A stretch of DNA of 64,000 nucleotides from Rotaria sordida (Eukaryota; Rotifera; Eurotatoria; Philodinida; Philodinidae): assembly GCA_905250125.1 (NCBI GenBank), contig CAJNOL010000204.1, forward strand, positions 1-64,000. The letters run 5' to 3'. The notes under the pieces were generated by a model, which saw only the letters and a list, made by a program, of their open reading frames with translations, did no database searches and had not been told where the DNA came from. The position numbers and the translations under genes were made by a program. Positions 55,901-64,000 of the stretch are shown piece by piece. Positions within the stretch are counted from its first letter, which is position 1; every line of letters starts with the position of its first letter.

Positions 55901-58900
55901 AGCACAACATGATATTAATGAAACATTTAATTTTTATAGACAATTAATTGATGAAAGAAAAAATGATCTTATTAAAGTAAGAAGTTTTTGTGTTGTTTGA
56001 TTAAATTTTTTTTTTTTTTGTTTTATTCTAAGGAATTGGATAATACATTTAATGAAAAACAAAATATTTTAACAAATCATATGCAAAAAATTGATGAAGC
56101 TGTTGAACGTGCTAATTTAGTAAATAATTCGAAAATTAAATATTAAATGTATTATTTTTTTTTTTTGTTTGTTTTAGCCATTGGAATTTTCTGAGCGTTT
56201 ATTTAAAAATTCTTCAACACCAGAAATTTTAATGTTTAAAAAACAACTTGAAAATAAATTAAATACACTTAATCAAATTCTACCTGATACTAATGGACAA
56301 TCATCATTTGAATTAGAATTTGTTTCAAATTTTCAAGTAAAAAAGAAAAAGAAATTTTTTCCTATTGTTTTTTATTAAATAAATTTTTTTTTAAAGGCTA
56401 TACAAATAGGTATAAGAAATACATTTGGTTATGTACGATCATCACCTGAAACAGCAACATTGGTAAATTGATTTTCAACAAGAAAATTTCATTCTCATTT
56501 TTTTGTTCGTCTTGCTTTTTAGAATAATCATTATAAACCACGAACACAAAAGGTAATATTTAAATATAAATTGAAATTTTAGTAGTCGATACCTAAACGA
56601 TTGAAACAATTTTCAAATGAATACTCTTCAATATGACGCGATTATTTAGATGAAAGTTCTATATAAAAATTGAATCACAATTCCCTGATTATAAAGTATA
56701 AGGTTTATTTCATTAGATAGATTATCTTGATATCTAATAAGAAAAAAACGTTGTACTGTTTGAAATCATGAAAAAAATATCAGAAAATTTCATAGGTCAT
56801 AACAAAAATAGACAGTTTGGCAAAAATGTTTGATATATTCGATGAATTTGAAAATTAAACTTAATAGAATCAGATCAATTAGAGACGATTTCTTTCAGTA
56901 GAAATTTTTTCGTTTAAGATGGAGTGTCGGTGTAGATTTTTGATGATCGGTACCGGTCTGAGTAGATTAAATTGCACTGGACCGGTCAGTACCTATTACT
57001 GGTTCTACCTCCATTCTGCATTTAGTAGTCTTAAATGTGAGAATAAAGAGAACATTAGAACAGATAAATCTGAAAATGATTGAATAACGTTTTCGATTTG
57101 ATAGACCTTAGTAAACTTCCTCTACCATAAGAAGAGTTCGTACCCATAATTTGTTTTTTTGAGGATAGTGAATTTGAGGTTTTGAGGACTCCACATTTAC
57201 AACATAACCATATATAGGTCTTTATACGTTGGTTTTCCAGACTAACAAAAATTTTGCTAAAATCATTGTGGATCTACTCAGATTATAGAGCATATCGAGA
57301 TGTCTATAACAAGAATAATCTTTTCTTTTTTTTCAAAAATGAGTTTTAGGTAAAATAATATCATCTTGAAGATTTTCACATTGAAATGTTGATATGTATA
57401 TCTGTTCTATGAATTAAAATAGCGATGTTTCCTACAAGAAAAAACTGATTTGAAACAGAAAAAATTACTGTTTTCTAGGCAATTCGATAGGCTCATTAAT
57501 CTGGATAGATCAAAATAAAAATTTATGATGAGAAGTTTGTTAGTCTGGAAAATCACTATTAAAAGGCCTATGAGAATTTCTCATGGTCACGATCGATAGC
57601 CTACACTCTACTAGGTTTCGATGAGAAAATGATTGATGAGTTAAAAAACGTTCTCTCGTTAGTCCAGAAAATTCTGAAATTTTCTATGCAAACTAGTCTA
57701 ATTAACGTCTTTCTATGAGTAAATTTTCAGGTTGACATTCGAAAATATAGTCTTGCTGCAAATGTAAGGTCCTATAAGCTAAAATTTACTATCCTCAGGA
57801 ACAAGCCATAGGTACGAACTCTTTTTATAGTACACATAGTTCACTAAGATTTACAAGATACACTATATCTCAACTCAAAAGCGAGCAAACACTTGAGGGT
57901 GTTCTCTTTTGAGTAACGTACAAAAATCATTCGAATTTTTAACAAAAGAGTAACGTTTTTATTTTGACAAATGTGATAAATTAACAACAATTATCATATT
58001 TAGCAAATAACTTCCCATTTAATTAAAAAAAATCCTTTTTATTTTCTTTAATTTTAAATTGCATTAGTAAATATCACGAGTCAAAATTCTACTTACAAAT
58101 TTATATACTTATTATTGAAATCTATAAAACAGTTATTAATTCATCCTATCTTTTATGCTAAAAAGTCTCTTGGAAAATTTTTTTCTTGTTCTAGCTTTAT
58201 TTAAACTACTATATATTTCAAAATATAATATGCTTTACGATTTTTTTTTGAAAGGCTTTTGATAGAAACATCATAGAGATTTGCAGTTTTTACTGTTCAA
58301 GAGAGCAAATTCGGGACCATCAAACTATGGTAGTTGACTAATTAGATGAGTTCTTGGTAGAGATTTTCGAAAACGATATTCTGAAGCTATTTCCCTTTTG
58401 ATTTAGACATTTAATAGGACTGTTGTATAGAACAACTTCCTCTCTTTCGATCTACACAAGCGTAATATTTCTAGTTTGTTCCATAGGAGAGTTGTAAGAC
58501 TTTTCGTGAGACTCTCGATTTCAGCCGATTGATCTTTAATCACCAAGAAAAACACAGTTAGACTGGGATAACTTATCATGCCGAGTCAAATGATGACATT
58601 TGTTTTTAGGTCAGAAATCGTCTGACATTGTTATGTCAATATTTCTGAAATGTCGACTTCTTCATTACACAGAAGCTGATTATGGCATTTCAGAAATATT
58701 GACATAGCAGAGTTAGATCATTTCGAATCTAAGAACAAATATCACCATTCAACTCAGCATGGTGAATTGCCTCGGTCTAAATGAGTTTTCCGAGTAATTA
58801 CAGGTCAATTGGTTGAAATTGGAAGTCTCAGAAAAAGTCTTATAACTTTCAATGGAACAAACTAGGAATGTCGGTCTTGTATAGATCGAAAGAGAAAATC

Positions 58901-61873
58901 TTTTTTTCAAAAATCTCCACCAAAAACTCACTCGATCAGTCAATTACTGATGTGAAATATTCTTATGTTTTGAAATGGATAATAGATTTTTTATTTTTGT
59001 AATTTTTAGTTAATCAATGAAAATTTCAATAAAGTAATTGGTCCACCATCATTAAATAGTTGTCATAATCATAATCATCATCAACCACAAAATCTTCCAA
59101 CACTTAGTCCAACAAAATCTCTTCAACAACAACAACAACAACAACAACAACAAACAACAACAAATACAAATCATTTATTAAATGGTATTGATATATTATC
59201 ATGTAGTTTACCTCCAACATCAATAACAAAATATTCAAATTTATCATCATCAACACCAACACCAATTAGTTTTTCATTATCATCAAATACACTTGATATA
59301 CATTCATATGAATTATGGTCAAATGCAGCACAATCTCAACAACAATTATCAAGTTCATTAACATCAAGTAATGGTGGTAATGGAAATCTTAATGGACAAG
59401 AATCAGTTGTTGATCTTGTTGATAGTTTATCAACACTTGATAATTATTCATCACTTGCACAAAATTTATTATTACCAACACGTTCAAATAATTCAACATT
59501 AAAACGACAAAAAATGATTTATCATCAAAAATTTGGTGAATTTGGTGTACTTGAAGGACAATTTACTGAACCATCAGGTGTAGCTGTCAATGGTCAAGGT
59601 GATATTATTGTTGCTGATACAAATAATCATCGTATACAAATTTTTGATTCAAATGGTATATTTAAATTTTTCAAAAAAGTAATTAGAAGAAAAAAAATGA
59701 ATTTTTTGTTTTTGTATAGGACGATTTCGTTTTCAATTTGGTGAATGTGGAAAACGTGATGGACAATTATTATATCCAAATCGTGTTGCTGTATTTCGTC
59801 AATCAGGTGATATTGTTGTTACTGAACGTAGTCCAACACATCAAATACAAATTTATAATCAATATGGACAATTTATACGTAAATTTGGTGCCAATGTTTT
59901 ACAACATCCACGTGGTATTTTTTTTTTTTTTTGATTTAAGAAATATTTAAAAAACAAAACATTCTTATTTCTTCATTTGTAGGAGTTTGTGTAGATAATC
60001 TGGGTCATATTATTGTTGTTGAATGTAAAGTAATGCGTGTATTTATTTTTGATACAAATGGAAATGTTTTAAATAAATTTACATGTTCAAAATATTTGGA
60101 ATTTCCAAATGGCGTTTGTTGTAATGATAAACAAGAAATATTTATATCAGACAATCGTGCACATTGTATTAAAGTATTTTCTTATGATGGACAATTTGTA
60201 CGAACAATTGGTTCTGAAGGTATAACAAATTATCCAATTGGTGTTGTACAAAATAGTCAAGGTGATGTACTTATTGCTGATAATCATAATAATTTTAATT
60301 TAACAATTTTTAATCAAGGTAAGATTCAATAAATATAAATTTAATATAGAAAAAAAATATATATGGAAAGATAGTTCTGTTTGTAATCTATATAATGTTT
60401 ACAGAAGGGAAAAGTTTATCATGACATTTAATGAAAGTCGTTATCAAGATAGATAAAGAACTCCGCAGGGTGGTTGATAAGGCCGTTAACCAAAGGAAAA
60501 AAAAGACTAAATAAGTTGCCTTTTTTTTTTTACTGATGATAAAAATGTGTTCTTGACATGAAGTTTTTGCTGCAATAAAGATCTTAATGAGACGAACTCG
60601 TTCACAATATTTCAGAACTGTTTCCATACAATATCTCCGTGATATTAATATTTCAAAATTTGGGCATTGGTCTATTGAGTTAACTATAGTAAAATTTCAA
60701 GTCAAAAGTTTAAATTAAGATTTTAGTGAAAAATTGGGGTACTAGAAGGAGAAATTCAATAAAAGAGTGAATACTTTGAAGGTTCCGATGTCTGTTCGTA
60801 CGCTATTGGTACTTGTGATATTACACATACTTCATACGTACGAAATGTAACCTTCATACGTTACACGTACCAATTATGACAATCATTCATCACACGTACA
60901 AAAATATTACATTTTTCTTTTTCTGTTCTTGCCTTATTTTCATGAATCAATAAATAACAACGAACTAAATCGTTAGTATTTCCTAAAGTAAATTTATATA
61001 GTTTTTTTTTTTACCAAATTCAAGACGTTTTCTTCACAATTTTAATAATAAGCACTAAAATATTTCATTATGAATTAAAAATTTGAGTAAGTCTAACTTT
61101 TTTTTTGTATATTGAATCAATCTTTTTTAACTCGATTTCGACTTGGGTGTTTTTAATGACCGAGACAATATGAAACCTTTTCCCGTGAAAAAAAAGATCT
61201 CATCAAGCAATAGAAATTCGTAGTTTATTTTATTTTTTTTTGTATTTTTTACGCTTTTAAAAATAAAAATAAGAAAGTAAATCACTCTCCACAGTTTATT
61301 AGAAAATTAGATACAAGTACCATGGAGATTTCTAGAATGCGTATGATCAATAGAGAGATCTGTTATAAACCGTACTCAGATTTCGTACGCGCTATAGTAC
61401 GTTATACATGTAACACTCGGCACACATACAGCACCACAGAGATCACACTTGAAATTAATTCATACCATGCAAAAAAACAGATAGTGCTAAAACGTTTTCT
61501 ACACATATCAATTCTATATACTTTTTTTTTCATAAATTTACTCTTTTTCATAGATGGTCAATTAATAAGTGCTCTTGAATCTAAAGTGAAACATGCACAA
61601 TGTTTCGATGTAGCACTTATGGATGATGGAAGTGTCGTTTTAGCAAGTAAAGATTATCGCATATATGTTTATCGTTATTTAATGACATCATCATCATCCA
61701 TGGGATCCGGAGGAGGAGGAGGAGTTGCTGGAAATAATACAACACCTCCATCACCTCTATCATCTTCATCAACAACACCAAATAGTAGTCAAATGATAGG
61801 TGGTGAATGTACATCACCATCTTTAATTAATGGTCATTGTGAAACACCACCAATTACAAATAATGGGTATTAA
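50151..61873 (+). CDS. brat: Brat-type TRIM-NHL protein (RING, two B-boxes, coiled coil, NHL propeller)
   Basis: Brat represses translation and restrains growth and neural progenitor self-renewal, binding RNA through its NHL propeller. 14 exons: 50151-50297, 52777-53601, 54723-54834, 54888-54956, 55018-55127, 55887-55976, 56033-56119, 56178-56336, 56397-56462, 56523-56552, 59010-59655, 59720-59914, 59983-60318, 61554-61873; 1063 codons. Seen: acidic N-terminus, Ser/Gln/Pro-rich stretch, RING (about 204-245; [17 protein letters not shown]), B-box 1 (about 284-325; YCTACKSSE), B-box 2 (about 342-380; FCPIHKNET), coiled coil (about 385-530), Gln/Ser/Thr-rich linker with polyQ, and NHL repeats (about 735-1000). 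The NHL block is almost the Drosophila Brat sequence in places ([63 protein letters not shown]). There is no filamin domain, which excludes the LIN-41/TRIM2/3/71 types. A 60-residue Gly/Ser/Thr/Pro tail follows the last blade. mei-P26 is the main alternative, but the NHL sequence favours Brat. Confidence 0.96.
51987..52029. repeat. GA microsatellite upstream of possible brat exon 1b
   Basis: About 43 bases of nearly pure GA, followed by a purine-rich stretch with poly-A blocks to about 52160. It starts about 275 bases before the ATG at 52264. Confidence 0.9.
52264..52290 (+). CDS. brat: Possible alternative first coding exon of brat (exon 1b)
   Basis: ATG followed by eight codons (MFDFDNDLW) ends in phase 0 at a consensus donor GTAAGC. 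This is exactly the phase needed for the shared exon at 52777. Exon 1a (50151-50297) also ends in phase 0. Both encode short acidic N-termini. Use of exon 1b would give a 1023-residue protein. A short upstream frame (ATG at 52200) ends before it. Evidence is positional only; a coding match this short could be chance. Confidence 0.5.
52360..52385. repeat. Poly-A tract in brat intron 1
   Basis: 26 consecutive A residues. No target duplication or retroelement sequence is recognisable upstream of it. Confidence 0.9.
55174..55793. mobile_element. Long-TIR/foldback element (family B) in brat intron 5
   Basis: The ends CTATAATGTTAAGCACC and GGTGCTTAACATTATAG are perfect inverted repeats at 55175 and 55778-55794. 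A second long stem lies inside (AAGGTCGTAGAAAATG and complement; TTTTCAAGAGTACAAAATGA and complement). GATGGCAAAGTTTCTCAAAA and CTTAAAAAGTTAAAAGTGTC are shared with the GPCR-intron element at 31331-31797. The open frames here are symmetry by-products. Confidence 0.88.
57103..57858. repeat. Foldback element in brat intron 10
   Basis: The ends pair: AGAGTTCGTACCCATAATTTG near 57127 and the complement near 57815; GAGGATAGTGAATTTGAGG near 57160 and the complement near 57785. Arms of about 300 bp. Near 57660-57735 it contains AGAAAATTCTGAAATTTTC and GAGTAAATTTTCAGGTTGA, reminiscent of family A. Confidence 0.82.
58329..58950. repeat. Foldback element in brat intron 10, second
   Basis: The outer arms pair (GTTGACTAATTAGATGAGTT with the complement of AACTCACTCGATCAGTCAAT). 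The inner stem is ATGTCAATATTTCTGAAATG at about 58632 with its complement near 58686-58705. The loop is about 30 nt. Confidence 0.85.
59113..59165 (+). repeat. CAA repeat coding polyglutamine in brat
   Basis: A CAA run encodes a block of about ten Gln followed by Thr/Asn residues in the linker before the NHL domain. It is in frame and bounded by well-coded sequence, so length variation would alter only the linker. Confidence 0.9.
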
Positions 61874-64000
61874 GAGAAAAAAGGTTTCTTCTTTTCTTTA
61901 CACGAAATAATGTTCGATTAAAATGTTTCTTTTCTTTTTTTCTTTTTTGGTTTTAAATATTTATCCATTTCCCTGATTTTCTAGTCTGCACCTGCCATCG
62001 CTTGTTGTGTAGCTATTTGATTGAAGTCCTTGGTTTGTTTTGTTTCTTTTTTTTATTATTATTAGATTATTTTTGTCAGAAACACAAGAAAGCTGAAAAT
62101 AAGAAAAAAAAAGATGAATAATTAATACAAAAATAGAAACCGTTGTTTGTTGTTTGTTAAACTTTTTTTTTATATTAATCTATTGCAGTTTTGTTTTTGT
62201 TATTGTTGTCTTTTGTTTTCTTTTCCCTTTTTGTTTTGTTTGTTATTTTTTTTCTTTTTCGTGTTCTTGTGTCAAGTAGTTCTTGTTATTCGGTTGTTGT
62301 TCTTTTTATGTATTTGCTGCTATTTTTAATGCCTGCTGCGACAGTCAGATCAATGTCGCTCTATCTGAAAATCATGGAAAATTTTTGTTTTTTAAATGTA
62401 TATAGTTAAAATCTAACCTATCTTCATTTGTATATGTATAGTATGGTCTTTTGTGCTTGTATATAGTACTTCCTTAATATCCATTCCTTTCCCAGTAAAG
62501 AGTTTATCTATATATATTTTTTAATGTCGTATCTATTTATATATATATTTTTTGTGTTCATTCTCAGTATACTTCGAATTAATCAGCATTTCGATCAAAT
62601 TTAGTGAGCCGTATACGTTGCGCATATGATCAAAATAGATGATTTTACTCCTGTAGATTTTCTTCCATGCATTGTAACTTTTCTCCGACATCCCAGACTT
62701 ATGATTTAACAAACGAAAAAAAAAAAAGAGAAAAAGAAGTCAAGTCAGAGTATCTATATATTGTTTTGTTTCGTATTATTAGCAAAAAAAAAAGTAAATG
62801 TGGTTTTTTTTCTATCTTCTTTCTCTTGTCTGTTATGTACTGTGATTGTGCTTTGTGACGTAGTTTATTTTCTTCTAAAATATGCACACTAAAGAAAAAA
62901 AAACATACACATTTGTTCGCGCTATATTTGGTGGTTTTTTTTATACTTCTTTTATTGATGAATAAGAAGAGTTATAAGACAAAAAAAAACAAAAAAACAA
63001 ACAGTGTTCGTTTTTTTTTTGTATTATTATTTGCATACTCATCACTAATTTTTCTCCTTGTTTGTTTTATTCTGTTCTGTTTTTTTTTCGTTGTTATATG
63101 TTGAGTTTTTATGAATATATCCTAGTTATTGTTTCAATTAATCAAAATTTCTATTTGATATAAGAAAGTTAATGCTCTCATGATAAAATGCCCATGTTGC
63201 AGCTATCTAATTAGTTTTAACAGTAAACCGCAGTATGTATAAAAAAAAACCAAGGTTAACTGCTGACATTGATTGGTAAATAGAGCTCATTGGATCCGAT
63301 CAGGTCCGGATCAATGAATATTGATGCAGGTGTGTCAGCGTGCACTAATTACACTGAGTTCGGTGGTCAGGCAACTGAAACTGTACATTCTTAGTCGGAA
63401 CAGAATTGTATAAATGCTGATGTATATTTGATAGAGTAAAAATTTTCAGTTTACACGATTTACTGTCTGTTAATTATTTGAATGAAAAGAAATGAGTAGT
63501 CATTGCAACAATCAATGTATTGTCAGAACGAAAAAGAAAAAGAAATTTCAATAAATATATAAACAAATAACAAAACAACAAAGAGAGATGACTGTTTAAC
63601 TTTTTTTATGAATACAGAGAACATTTCAGTCCAACAGCTTTCAAAATCGTTGCAATATCAATACGACCTTCATCATAACATTGCAGAAATTTCATTAAGT
63701 ATTCATTTGTGATGACATTATTTTTTCCGATGCTTTTGATTTGAAGTCTCTATGTCATCTTGCATTCTTGTAATCGATGTTAATGATTGATTTTTTTTTT
63801 TGCAGCAAAATTAATTGCAATGTAAATGTTTGAATGTGAAGAATTTACATGTTGTTTTTCAATCAAGAATGTTGATCTTTCAAAAATAATGAATTGTACA
63901 TAATACTATATTACGTTTGAAAAATTTCTAGGAATTTTCTTCTGATAATAAATTGATTGTCGTAATGACTGATTATGTCCTTTTGTCTAAATAATCAACA
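61874..64000. other. brat 3' flank / probable 3' UTR
   Basis: Unusually T-rich on the + strand for about 1.3 kb with T/G words and no coding support. The first clear AATAAA after the brat stop is at 63550-63555, which would imply a 3' UTR of about 1.7 kb. No further gene starts before the window ends. Confidence 0.45.
63328..63405. repeat. Dispersed repeat, copy 2 (first copy at 13106-13185)
   Basis: TGCACTAATTACACTGAGTT and AACTGAAACTGTACATTCTT match the pecanex-intron copy in order and orientation. A short palindrome (ATTGGATCCG ... CGGATCAAT) lies just before it. Confidence 0.7.

Noticed and set aside
61322-61553. Upstream extension of the last brat exon frame (MEISRMRM...)
   Set aside because: It lies in the intron. 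The exon begins after the TAG acceptor at 61551-61553, where the phase fits the preceding exon and the NHL blade resumes ([11 protein letters not shown]).

Overview
This is an AT-rich animal (metazoan) genome segment. It carries five multi-exon, protein-coding genes, all on the + strand. Most introns are about 50-65 bp with T-rich 3' ends, and a few are 1-3 kb. Codons are strongly A/T-ending. Gene content (Neurexin-IV/Caspr, pecanex, a rhodopsin-like receptor, a novel-type PKC, Brat) indicates an invertebrate. The intron style, codon bias and Asn/Thr/Gln-rich linkers remind me of bdelloid rotifers such as Rotaria or Adineta, but this is an impression and not shown by the sequence.

Layout. 122-5799: 3' part of a Neurexin-IV/Caspr gene, cut by the window start. 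7350-23975: complete pecanex, 30 exons, about 1993 codons. 28482-33416: rhodopsin-like GPCR, two coding exons. 37872-45571: novel PKC of the delta/theta type, 13 exons, 682 codons. 50151-61873: Brat-type TRIM-NHL protein, 14 exons, 1063 codons, with a possible second first exon at 52264-52290. I modelled every exon by eye; in all five models the exon phases join without a frame break. The one exception to GT-AG splicing is pecanex intron 10, which appears to end in TG.

Non-coding space. The long introns and intergenic stretches are full of inverted repeats: at least fifteen foldback or long-TIR elements of 0.1-0.8 kb. Several belong to recognisable families shared between introns of different genes. 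One long-TIR element (36171-36898) holds a decayed fragment resembling the DNA-binding domain of Tc1/mariner-type transposases, and another (36942-37410) is flanked by TA. These look like MITE or foldback DNA transposon relics. When transcribed inside introns they would fold into long hairpin RNAs.

Functional links. Caspr (septate junctions), pecanex (ER, Notch signalling), PKC and Brat (translational repression in neural progenitors) are all used in neural or epithelial development elsewhere. I see no evidence that they form a functional cluster here. The main oddities are the candidate GT-TG intron, Brat with an intact RING and a C-terminal tail, a PKC with an APE-to-AYE change and a shortened C1B finger, near-perfect intronic hairpins, and the foldback families.
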